Assembly: GCA_036971475.1 (NCBI GenBank)
Contig: JBAIZL010000003.1
Span: 103,940,233 to 104,004,232 of the forward strand
Direction of reading: 5' to 3'
Origin: Prosapia bicincta
Lineage: Eukaryota > Arthropoda > Insecta > Hemiptera > Cercopidae
Length of the DNA stretch: 64,000 bases
Below the pieces are notes generated by a model that made no database searches, had not been told where the DNA came from, and saw only the letters and a list, made by a program, of their open reading frames with translations. Every line of letters starts with the position of its first letter. Positions within the stretch are counted from its first letter, which is position 1. Shown here one piece after another: positions 55,068 through 64,000 of the stretch. The position numbers were made by a program, and so were the translations under genes.

Positions 55068-55112
<45 letters not shown>

Positions 55113-55230
55113 GAAGTTGATAAATTACTATTGTAAATACTTTTATCCACCACTAAGTGCAATAATTTTACCTTGTGTTGAGGCACCTTTCGGTCACTTG
55201 ACCATTGTCGAATCACTGATTATTTTTCTG
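55068..55230. repeat. Dispersed repeat R1, second copy, with (CT)n(AT)n
   Basis: (CT)n at 55068-55090 and (AT)n to 55112 precede a body nearly identical to 11880-11990 over roughly 105 bases. A further (AT)n lies at 55329-55358. Confidence 0.75.
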
Positions 55231-55326
55231 GTGTAGATGTTCGGTCCGTGATGTTGGTATTTGTTGATGTTACACGCATTTTTTCTTGATCTGCGTGTAT
55301 GATGTTTTTATATAGTATGTCTTCTG

Positions 55327-55361
<35 letters not shown>

Positions 55362-55737
55362 TCTCAAGACATTGAAATTTTTTTGTTGCATGTAAATAAC
55401 AGCAAATATCTAGAAAATTATAACAAACAGATTTTTGGTAATACCAAAACCAATTAAATTTTCAAAATAAAATATTGCATTCATAAATACATTAAACATT
55501 TAGTAATTTGTTTCTCTCTAGAGACACTATATTTAACAATTTGAAAATAGTACCATCCAATCAAATTTAAAAATCATTGACAATTTTGACAGTGGGAAAG
55601 GTTTTGTGTATTAAAGTTTGGTCTACATTGTGTGATTGATGAAACTATTTAGGGGAATCTACATAAACTAATTAAAAATAAAGATGGAAATAATTTACAC
55701 ACTATAAATAATAATTATAAGTAACTATAGTCTTACT

Positions 55738-55861
55738 AAGTGAATCCTTTAGGATTTACCTGCTGATGCTTTTCGAAACAATAATTTCATTTGCATTTGA
55801 GCTTCGTAAATGAAACAATTGATTTGAAACACGTCAGCAAGGGAGTCCTAAAGTATTCCCT
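55738..55861. mobile_element. PLE-like terminal foldback
   Basis: CCTTTAGGATTTACCTGCTGA (55747 on) is matched inversely by the text ending CAGCAAGGGAGTCCTAAAG. The left arm has CTGATGC then CGAAAC, a hammerhead-like box without stem II. Confidence 0.5.
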
Positions 55862-55864
55862 TGT

Positions 55865-57053
55865 TTACGCTATATTTGCTTATAATTTAATCAGTGAGTT
55901 CAAGATAATTACAACAAGCAATTTTAATATTATAAGCTGAAATTCCTAAATGACAGTGTTGTAAATTGTCATATTCAAAACGCCTGACTATAAGATACAT
56001 AGTTTGGATGTTAAGAACTTTCACTGTTATGATAAAACACTTATTGATTCATAAATGGTCAAGGTAGACATAGCAGTTGTTTCTATAGAGAAAAGAACAA
56101 AAATACCACAAGGAACCTATAAATATTTAATCTATGAAAAACCCAACTTTGGATGGTAAGAGGAAAATTCCAAAATGAAGCCTGGAATCCCACCTGTAGG
56201 AAGTGGTAAAATATGGAAACAGATACTGTATAAGATGAATGGTGACAAACTCAATTGTTAGCTCAAGAAAAGAAACTGTCCTCTTAACATAGGATATAAC
56301 CATTTAGTGAGTTATTTATTAAGATAAGACTTTAAGCTTGACATAGACATATTTTGTAATTGGTAAATGGGATATAATTAAATTAAAAACATCTACTTGA
56401 ATGTACAAAACTTGACTCCAAACAACAAAGCTAAAGAATTTTCAAGGCTAATGCCAGACAACTAATAGTTTGGTTCTTAAAAGACATAGCGTACATGAAA
56501 ACACCAGCATTTATTTTAAACCATTCTTATTTATAAAATTGTTGGTATCAGATCAAAGCAGTTTATTTATAGATATACTATTATGTATACACAAATTTAA
56601 AAAAATACAATATTAGGGGGTTTAACACTCAAAATAATTTTAATACCAAGATTTGTAATGTAAAACTTATTTTATTTACAAAACAATTTTATGTACTTAC
56701 ATTTACAATAGTTATTAACAACTTGTTATTATGTTGTTACTCCATTCATACAAACTAGAGCATATGTAGCCAGAAATTTTTAAAGTATACATTAGGAAAT
56801 ACTAAATTACTAATATCACAATTTCTTAAAACTATATACAGATGTCATTAAATAGATATAAGCAGAAAGAAATTAACTAGATGTCTTCTATCCATGGGCA
56901 TTTCTACAGTAAATGTTGAGCTTCTGGTTCTTAATATGGCCTACAGTCGCAAATGTTGAAATTAACAGACTCAAAAGCAACTTATAGTGATTAGTTATTC
57001 TGCATCTGTGAGCTACAGACACTCATAAAAGTATAAAATCAGAGATATCATGT
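55865..57053. other. Intergenic or intronic sequence, no feature seen
   Basis: AT-rich; no ORF or repeat recognised. Confidence 0.5.
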
Positions 57054-57446
57054 TTATTCAGTGGATATCTTCACTCTATAAATGTTGGTACTCATAGGAC
57101 AACAACGAAGACTACATAGGATAACAAGGTCACTGATATAGCCAGAGTTCACCATTAGCAGAGTAAAACCGTTAGAGTTCATAGAATAAAAGAATGTTGG
57201 CTTCTCAAACAGAAGGTATATTTTTTTATTGCAATGAAATTTTCCAAAACAACTATAGAAAGAATATGGATTGTCTACATCATCATTTAGAACTAAATAC
57301 ATTGCCTTAGCATAATGTATTGCCTGAGAACTGTTTAAAATAGAAAGAAATTTCTTGATTATATAGGGCAGCAGAGAAGTCTCGAGGATAGGGATATTGA
57401 TCATAGATAGTGATCTATGGTTGACTTCTTGTTTTATCTTTTATTT
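57054..57446 (-). CDS. Unidentified ORF, possible terminal exon
   Basis: Open on the minus strand from about 57446 to the stop at 57054, roughly 130 codons. That is long for this AT-rich sequence. It encodes a mixed sequence including LPYIIKKFLSILNSSQAIHY and EKPTFFYSMNSNGFTLLMVN. The stop TAA is embedded in GAATAAAC, so a poly(A) signal AATAAA overlaps it, as in some compact 3' ends. I do not recognise a family. No clear acceptor precedes it, and chance cannot be excluded. Confidence 0.3.
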
Positions 57447-57449
57447 TAC

Positions 57450-57965
57450 ATAAGGAGCTCTACTTAATCTCTCTTCTAAATAATGCTAAAGACAGGATAA
57501 TATAATGAAATATTATTTTTATCATACTACAAGTAAATATAAAAATTATGTAGTAATTTTACGACTAATTATCAAAACTGATTATATGAGAATAACTCTT
57601 GCTCTCAAGGAGTATTATTCCTGTTTAAAACCAATAAAATTTGAAAAACAGATTTCTTTGATGAAGTTACTATAATTAACCTTCACACAACAAAGTAGCC
57701 TTAAAAAAGCCATTTGAACACAGCAATTAGATATTTCCATACATTAGGAGCAATAATGGCATGAGTAAGGTGTGAGCGTTTTTAAAATTCCTTTTCAGTT
57801 CTATTGTTCAGTTGGTAACTTTACATTAATTATAAGGCTAGTCATTCTCTATAATTATTAGAAGTTAACAATAATAATATTTAATTAATAACAATGATAA
57901 TAATTAATTATCAAAAATAATAGTATTCTCATTATTACTATTTATTAGGAATATACTGTGGTTGA
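57450..57965. other. Intergenic sequence, no feature seen
   Basis: AT-rich; TAATAATTA-type low-complexity runs near 57860-57925. Confidence 0.5.
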
Positions 57966-57968
57966 ATT

Positions 57969-58170
57969 TAATAATAAATACACAAAAACCTCTTAACCAC
58001 AAACTTCCTTTAATTTACCCTAATGTACATTTCAGTTACAAAGTAAACATCCTCAGAGGGAGAGTCTTTGTATGTTATCCCTCTGAGGATGGTTACTTTG
58101 TAACTGAAATGTACATTAGGGTAAATTAAAGAAAGTTTGTGGTTAAGAGGTTTTTGTGTATTTATTATTC
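57969..58170. mobile_element. PLE-like terminal foldback with hammerhead motif
   Basis: 93-bp arms, 57969-58061 and 58078-58170, are reverse complements with about three differences around a 16-base centre. Each arm includes a hammerhead-like motif; the right one is complete (58079-58121). In the left arm one base change spoils stem II. Confidence 0.85.
58079..58121 (+). ncRNA. Hammerhead ribozyme candidate with all three stems
   Basis: 43 nt: stem I CCCT/AGGG, box CTGAGGA, one unpaired T, stem II GGTTAC-TTT-GTAACT with a G-U pair, GAAA, the self-complementary stem III segment and cleavage base T. The layout equals that at 30207-30252. Confidence 0.6.
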
Positions 58171-58269
58171 TCATTATTTTATGAACAAAAACATGAATTT
58201 TTGGGGGTTTAGCTCTCATACTGCCCCTGGATAGCTGATTATACAATACCTATACAGGAACTACTAAAT

Positions 58270-59280
58270 CAATCAATGAACTGAACGCCAGCAATTGATT
58301 CTGTGAGCAAGTCCCGCAACATGTTTCAATACTCAACAAATGGTCTTTCTCATGATTTTAAACAAAATGCAAAGAAAGCATTGAATATTAAAAAAAAATT
58401 AAACATTTACAAAAATCTCATAATGAGATTGCATAGAACATTTAACAAAAGAATTGTGATACGGAGCCCGGTCAGAATAAGTGCAAGGAACATCTATCAA
58501 TGTTTAAAAACAGAAGCAAGCACAAAAGTGGGACATATTTTGCTTGGACAATGCTATTTCGAAAGAGAAAAGAAGAGAGAGAGAGAGCATGCAGCTGAAT
58601 GATAACAAGAACAATAAACAGGATAGAGATGGACTGCGGATGCATTGGAATACTAGATTATTGAAGAATAAGGCGGCTAAATTAGAAAAAGAAATCCATG
58701 ATAAAAATATAGTTTGCGGACAAGAAACCTCCCTGCCATAAAACAAAAAACACTGCTCAAAGTTCAAAACGTATAGTTTATATAGCATGTCAAGAGGTAA
58801 TTTGAGAGGTTTGGTTGACCTAGTTCACGAGTCCCTACACGTGGAAAACTGTGACATGAAAATTACCAAAATGGATATAAAGAGTTGATAAGATTTTGAA
58901 TTTACATTAATCAACTTGGACAAGCTTTCAAGTAATAATCAAAATATCATTACAGTCAGACTTCAATAGTAAACATAATTTCTGGAACAATGGACCAGAG
59001 AACAGAAATGGTGTTTATCTGTTTAAGAGAATTCAAACTTAAAACATCATCAGAATAAAGAAGTTCCATAGCAGTGTCCTTCAACAGGAGTGTTAAGCAC
59101 TTTAGATTTATCATTATTGTTACCAGTGATGGAAAGAATTATTACAAACGGGTACATTGAAAAAAATTAGAATTAACCATGTCCCGGAATTCATAGACAT
59201 ATCTATAACAAACAAGCTTGTTCATGATCCATACCGAGCATACAATAAGCACAATATTTACAAAGCAGATTGGGAAGCTT
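58270..59280 (+). other. Possible retroelement remnant between two PLE-like termini
   Basis: ORFs 58303-58602 and 58544-58741 have no recognised domain. Near 59200 the plus strand reads EFIDISITNKLVHDPYRAYN with flanking stops, which could be the end of a non-LTR endonuclease domain. Weak evidence. Confidence 0.3.
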
Positions 59281-59289
59281 AAAAATTAA

Positions 59290-59334
59290 ACCCTTAAGTA
59301 CATTTCAATACCCATGTCATCATCATCAGAGGGT
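59290..59334 (-). ncRNA. Hammerhead-ribozyme-like motif
   Basis: Minus strand: stem I ACCCT/AGGGT (5 bp), box CTGATGA, unpaired T, imperfect stem II GATGAC/GGTATT, GAAA, imperfect stem III and cleavage base A. Same family as 58079-58121. Confidence 0.5.
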
Positions 59335-59339
59335 ACTAT

Positions 59340-60095
59340 TACAAAATTACAATCTAGAACACAATAATTTGCAAACTAGACTGACTTATTGTAAGACTAG
59401 AAGTTGAAATATGAGTTATTTTTGTGGTATTGGGGTTTTAGCCCATATTTTTATTGTAATATATTGTACCACTGTGCTCTTGATATTGTATATTTGTGTA
59501 AGTAAATAATAAAAAAATGTTTTACATTTACTTGACTATAATGTGTACATTTAAACATTTTTACAAACTTCTTTTTATATTTGGACCAGTGTTTACCACA
59601 ATAATGTTAAATTGTCTACACAGAGTTGTATTTTGTCTGATTCTGCTAGCTTTGGAATATTTGCATACTTGACCATTCTTCAAGGTCATTGGGTTGTAGT
59701 CGTTTTCTATTAATTTACTGAAGAGCTGTAAGAATCTATGTACAATTTAACAAAACTTTGTTCTTTTTCAAATTTGTTCTCTATATAGTGAAATGAAAAT
59801 AAAATAGTAAACATGTCTTCACTAATCTGAATAATTAAAAAAAACAAGCTCATTAAAAGAAAAAAACTTTAAAAATATTCATTTGCCTTGGAGTGTCTAG
59901 ATACTCAACTTTGTGATATATGTTAATTCTATCCTATTATAAAATCTAAACTAAATTTAAAAATTTGGTTTTTTTGAATGTGAAACACAGATTCAGCATA
60001 ACTATTAACTATTCATATGAAATCACATGTAAGATACAACAAGATATTATTATTGATAACCATTTTTTGCTAAATAAAAACAGTTAGTAACTGAA
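59340..60095. other. 3' flank of the helicase-like gene
   Basis: AT-rich; expected to hold its 3' untranslated region. No repeat recognised. Confidence 0.5.
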
Positions 60096-60303
60096 TTACT
60101 GATTCCGTAATTCCCCTTCCTCATTGTAATCAATGTTCTCTCCTTGTTGAGAAACTAACTTAGAAACTACATGAATCATAGCATCTCTAAATTGGGACAC
60201 AGTTTCATATTCCTGTTTGTTTGACGGATGACCCTCGTGTTCAACTAAATAATCCACAACTTCCCACATTACTTGCTTCAAGTTTAGTAAGAGCTTTGCA
60301 TGT
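60096..60303 (-). CDS. DExH-box helicase-like gene, last coding exon
   Basis: Acceptor TTTAACAG before 60303, stop TAA at 60098-60096. It encodes HAKLLLNLKQVMWEVVDYLV, EHEGHPSNKQEYETVSQFRD and an acidic end GENIDYNEEGELRNQ. An A-x-L-L-x-x-L-R/K start with long helices fits the segment after the OB-fold in DHX-type helicases. The exon begins in phase 2 and joins in frame to 62018-62094 (CDH|E|HAK). This is the protein C-terminus. Confidence 0.7.
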
Positions 60304-60309
60304 CTGTTT

Positions 60310-60885
60310 AACAGAAAACACTTATTAATAAATTAAAAAAACACAAACGAGATTACAATTTTAGTTATGTAAAATATGATAACAAAAACAAAATAATTAT
60401 TTGCAGGTTGTTAATATTTATATATCTACAGCTACAACAACACGTTACTGCCACTTCAAGCAGTATTTCTACTGCCCACAAATGGGAAACGAATGAATAG
60501 AACTAGTAGTAGTTTACTGTAAACACACAGAATTACTTCTGGTGTAGAATTTTCTGTAATGCAAAAATGGAATCAAATCTGTGAGTGAAGGAGTCAATGG
60601 TAATAGTTTCTTGTCTGCAGATGAAGTGGTAAGTTACTGCTTCAAGTGTCGTATTGCCAGTTATTAAAGGTAAGGCTTTCTTTGAAGTTATCATTGTAGA
60701 AGTTTACAAATATCCTAATTTATACCATACCTCTATTGAGAATTACAAAATAAAACAAGGAAAAGATCATGTTTGGAAAAAATATCAATTGTTGTTAGAA
60801 AGAAATGCCTAGAATTTGATTAAGCTATTGTAACTAATATTCTAATTCGGTTTGATATAAAATACAGATATTGTATTGGTTACGA
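60310..60885. other. Intron of the helicase-like gene, no feature seen
   Basis: AT-rich, no repeat recognised. Confidence 0.5.
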
Positions 60886-60889
60886 TAGA

Positions 60890-61138
60890 TGATTATAATA
60901 CAAGTTCAATTTTGTTACTGTGGCAACATAAGCACAGCTTATTACTAGTGAGGTACAACAGTGTAGCAAAAGCAGTACTACTTCTGTACGTAGCAGACAT
61001 TTTACTCCCAATGAAGCTACATTCTTTCAAAGTGCGTAGACAATAGATGTAGGTACCCAGTGCGCATGCACAAAACGCCGACCGCAGCGCTGCGACCAAG
61101 GTGTGGCAAAACGGTACTTACTTCAAAAACACGCCTCG
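60890..61138 (-). mobile_element. mariner 5' end fragment
   Basis: On the minus strand it starts CGAGGCGTGTTTTTGAAGTA after TA (61139-61140), a mariner terminus. A GC-richer leader and a possible start MSATYRSS near 60998 follow. The same terminus type ends the mariner at 63072. The rest of the element is missing. Confidence 0.65.
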
Positions 61139-61144
61139 TATCTT

Positions 61145-62010
61145 TGGGGACATACCCCTAAAATTTTCCTGACCTGAGTGTCACGTTGGGGAGCCTATCA
61201 GTCGAGTTTCACTGGTCTGTGTTCTACATGTTAATGATCCCATGGTTGCACTAAGCTTTTTTTCTTCTGATGCAATAAAACACAGGACTATCTGTACATA
61301 ATAATAATTAACTGACTTAAGAGAATTAGACTCTATGTGATCAACATTCACATTTTTCCAGTGTTTGACATGCCTCAAATATATATAATTAGATGTTTTT
61401 ATAGTTACTGAAGGGATTTTGATGGTTAGTAAGAAAAACATATAACATATAAACAGAGTAAATATAGGAACTTGAAATGTCCAGTATGGACCAGGACCCA
61501 GACCAGGATTTGGCTCATCTGTACAAGGTCATAAACCTTACTCCCTATTGGGGAGTTTTATTTGCCCATTAATACAAGAGATAGAAAAAGAAATGGAGTG
61601 GAGGTAGGTTTAATGAAGAACCATGATCCACTGGTAATAAGAATAGGGGACAATGGCTCAATTAGGCAGGGTAGCTTATACAAGTAAACCTATGCACATC
61701 AGGTTTAAAAAAAGTAACTACTTGCTATGGCCTCAGAAAAATATTTTTCAGAAAGATAGCGTAATGGTGTATTTATCGTTTATATTTACAACGTAAGTTA
61801 ATGTTTATATTTTTATTGTAAGCATTGATTTATTTGACCAGGATATCACTAGAGAAGTGAAATTTCTCTTAGTAGGTACAATCAGTTTAATTACTTAATT
61901 AATAAAATCGGTTATTTTATTAATACTATGTGTGGTTTATTACTGATAGGTAAGATCAGTATTAGGCAGGGTAAGATTAGGTAAGGTAGCATTAACATTA
62001 TTATTATAAT
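61145..62010. other. Intron of the helicase-like gene, no feature seen
   Basis: No coding or repeat recognised apart from short AT-rich ORFs. Confidence 0.5.
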
Positions 62011-62017
62011 AACTTAC

Positions 62018-62094
62018 TCATGATCACATGTTATGTTAATTGGAGCAGATCCTTTGACAGAAAGAACAGTTTTTGAGGAATCCAAATTCTTCAT
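62018..62094 (-). CDS. DExH-box helicase-like gene, penultimate exon
   Basis: A 77-bp exon with acceptor TTTTTACAG before 62094 and donor GTAAGT at 62017-62012; phase 0 to phase 2. It encodes MKNLDSSKTVLSVKGSAPIN then ITCDH. In DHX-type helicases the OB-fold is followed by such a short strand-rich piece (x-V-D-x-W-I-x-F) before the final helices. The typical Trp is absent here. Both splice phases agree with the neighbouring exons. Confidence 0.65.
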
Positions 62095-62099
62095 CTGTA

Positions 62100-62600
62100 A
62101 AAACATAACACTTGCAGATATGATGGAATACTTGAGTAGAATGTAGAAATATTTAAAGGCTATGAAAAGAAATTGCTTAAATAATTTAAATGTAACTCAT
62201 TACTACAGCACAAAACAAGGTGGCTAATGCCAAAGTATTTGGACTGTAACAGAATGTTTCATACAAAATAATATATTCTATTTTCTAGAACTACTATTGT
62301 ACTGAGGAATAGCAGCTATACAACTGTTAACCATAGTTGTTCTAGAAAATAAGAATCTTATTTACTTCCTATTATAACTCCTACAAACCATAGAGCATTA
62401 TGTTACTTTCTTATAATATTTAAAAACACTAATTTACAAACAAAATGGAACAACTTTATGAAAACTTCTATTTGCTTGTACATGCCTTTCTTACATTAAA
62501 TTTGATACAAAATTAGTTAACAGTTACAAGAGAAGATCAGTTCTATAAAATGCACAAATATAAGTTTCACATTTAAAAATCTATTTAACATTAATAATAC
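62100..62600. other. Intron of the helicase-like gene, no feature seen
   Basis: AT-rich. TTCTAGAACTACTATTG (62284) and CATAGTTGTTCTAGAA (62331) form a short inverted pair. Confidence 0.5.
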
Positions 62601-62604
62601 ATAC

Positions 62605-62794
62605 TGTTTTTATACTGATGTTTCTGGGCAAAAATAAAAGTACAGCAACTGGTGTTACTATACTTGAATCCCAAATTTTAACTATAGGCCTTTCCAAAGA
62701 GCTCGTCATTCGATAATAGGTTAAAAACGGAGAAGGATAGGTTTTACGGCCATAATTAACACTGTCACTCACAATTTTTGCACTTTGTCCAAAT
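62605..62794 (-). CDS. DExH-box helicase-like gene, OB-fold exon
   Basis: A 190-bp exon with acceptor ATTTTCAG before 62794 and donor GTATGT at 62604-62599. It encodes FGQSAKIVSDSVNYGRKTYP, then SPFLTYYRMTSSLERPIVKI and DSSIVTPVAVLLFLPRNISI. The S-V-N then (Y/F)-P-S-P-F then V-x-D-S-S-x-V-x-P-x-A-x-L-L-F order is that of the OB-fold near the C-terminus of DHX9/DHX36/YTHDC2-type RNA helicases. I cannot name the member. The helicase core would lie beyond the right edge, past the mariner at 63072. Confidence 0.72.
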
Positions 62795-63071
62795 CTGAAA
62801 ATTATCGTTAAATTTTAATTTTTCAGAGAATTTTCAAATAGGCAATAAGTATCACAATGATTTCAGGGTTCAGAGTTTTCGGTTTTTTAAATTACAGAAA
62901 ACACTTAGAAACTATACAACTCATTCTTATAAAACTAACCATTCAATCTATAAACCCACCATTAATGTCTTTTTGTCCAACCATTAAACAGAATGAAGAG
63001 TCTACAGAAGCTGCGTAATGTTATTATTTGAATACGATATTTTATTAGGTTTTTTACAGGTAATTATAGTA

Positions 63072-64000
63072 CAAGGCGTGTTTTTAAATAAGTACCGTTT
63101 TGAAATTAAAAAAAGATGTGCTAAGGTATCTCAATAATTTTATTTTTGAATGAAAGCCTGTACCTTAATCTACTTTTCTACATAACTTCCGGCAATATTG
63201 AGGCACTTGTCATAACGTTGTACCAGTTTTTGAGTACCCTCCTCATAGAAGTCTGCCGCCTGACTTGTTAACCACTGCATCACCACTGTTTTGACTTCGT
63301 CATCATCTTGAAGACGCTGACCGCTCAGGTGTTTCTTCAAGTGCAGGAACAGATGGTAGTCACTGGGCGCCAGATCGGGGCTGTACGGAGGATGATCTAG
63401 AATTTCACATCGAAAAGAAGTGATGAGATCTTTGGTCTGATTCGCCACATGTGGACGGGCATTGTCTTGCAGCAAAATGATGCCCTTGCTCAACTTGCCA
63501 CGTCTTTTGTTCTGAATTGAACGGCGTAGATTGTGCAATGTCTTACAGTAACCTGCTGAATTGATTGTCTCATTACGAGGCAGAAATTCCACAAGCAATA
63601 CTCCTTTTCTGTCCTAAAAAACTGTGCACATGATTTTCCGGGCAGAAATTGTTTGCTCAAACTTCACTTTTTTCTGGGTGAATTTTAATGCCGCCATTCC
63701 ATGGACTGTTGCTTTGATTCTGGTGTGACGTAGGCCACCCATGTTTCATCGCCCTTAACAATTTGGCTTAAGAAATCATCACCGTCATTGTGGTACCCCT
63801 CAAGGAAAGTCAATGCACTGCCTAAACATTTGGTTTCGTGCACATCCGTCAACATTTTCGGTACCCAACATGCTCACAATTTTCGGTAATTCAAGTGCTC
63901 GGTCACAACGCCATACAAAGCACTACAAGAAACATCAGGAAAGTCATCCCACAAGGAGGAAATCGTAAAGCGTCTGTTTTGTCTGACCGTATTGTCCACT
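63072..64000 (-). mobile_element. mariner DNA transposon, 3' part, cut by window edge
   Basis: The terminus next to TA (63070-63071) reads CAAGGCGTGTTTTTAAATAAGTACCG, inverse of the start type seen at 61138. The transposase lies on the minus strand and continues beyond 64000. It sits in an intron of the helicase-like gene in the same orientation. Confidence 0.85.
63170..64000 (-). pseudogene. mariner transposase (partial, frame-shifted)
   Basis: An intact frame at 63598-63170 gives LQDNARPHV and HPPYSPDLAPSDYHLF, with 34 residues between the two Asp residues (DD34D). Upstream, near 63770-63700, are the first block GDETWVAYVTPESKQQS and then coding in other frames with a stop near 63617, so at least two breaks exist. 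The last two catalytic Asp residues are preserved. Confidence 0.82.

Noticed and set aside
58303..58741. Two overlapping Lys-rich ORFs as genes
   Set aside because: No domain, A-rich sequence, and location between PLE-like termini; kept only as a possible remnant.
1..64000. tRNA or rRNA genes
   Set aside because: No cloverleaf with the conserved arms, nor any rRNA block, was recognised by eye; a tRNAscan-type search would be decisive.

Overview
The window is AT-rich animal nuclear DNA, most likely from an arthropod. It carries spliced genes with GT-AG introns, mariner, pogo/Tigger, hAT, PIF/Harbinger and piggyBac-like DNA transposons, BEL/Pao LTR elements and several families of Penelope-like elements (PLEs). 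This set is typical of insects, but the sequence alone does not fix the species.

Host genes, both on the minus strand. (1) A dystrophin-superfamily gene, closest by my reading to dystrotelin, is spread over six recognisable coding exons at 45594-45534, 45408-45272, 28142-27932, 20992-20749, 14560-14449 and 12333-12167. All five splice junctions have GT-AG borders and matching phases. Together they encode a degenerate WW-like segment, the two EF-hand-like regions and a ZZ zinc finger. The 3' part of the gene lies beyond position 1, and the promoter is not identified. (2) The last three coding exons of a gene resembling the C-terminal OB-fold end of DExH-box RNA helicases lie at 62794-62605, 62094-62018 and 60303-60096. 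An unidentified minus-strand ORF with a poly(A) signal overlapping its stop codon lies between the two genes (57446-57054).

Mobile DNA fills most of the introns. At 1-7672 a minus-strand PLE (family A) is split by a Sailor-like Tc1/mariner element (236-2063) and by a young, internally deleted BEL/Pao element (2214-6932). At 8278-11262 two copies of a second PLE (family B) form an almost perfect palindrome of about 1.47 kb arms, with AT microsatellites and family A termini on both sides. Further on are a third PLE family (14.7-15.8 kb and 51.6-53.0 kb), a hAT element (16405-18317), a mariner (25420-26698), TTAA-flanked piggyBac-like repeats (18.9 and 28.7 kb), a full-length BEL/Pao element (30898-38854), a piggyBac-like element (39429-40965), a pogo remnant (41.5-43.3 kb), a PIF/Harbinger derivative (44039-45225), a Tigger-like element (47604-49520), several foldback elements and two partial mariners near the right end. 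Two minisatellites sit in introns: 8 x 101 bp at 13217 and 10 x 34 bp at 41166.

The most notable items are: several hammerhead-ribozyme-like motifs in PLE termini, two with all three stems; a complete BEL/Pao whose gag and pol share one frame and are separated only by UGA-CUA; a deleted BEL/Pao with seemingly identical LTRs and an intact gag-protease frame; and the divergent dystrotelin-like gene with a vestigial WW segment.
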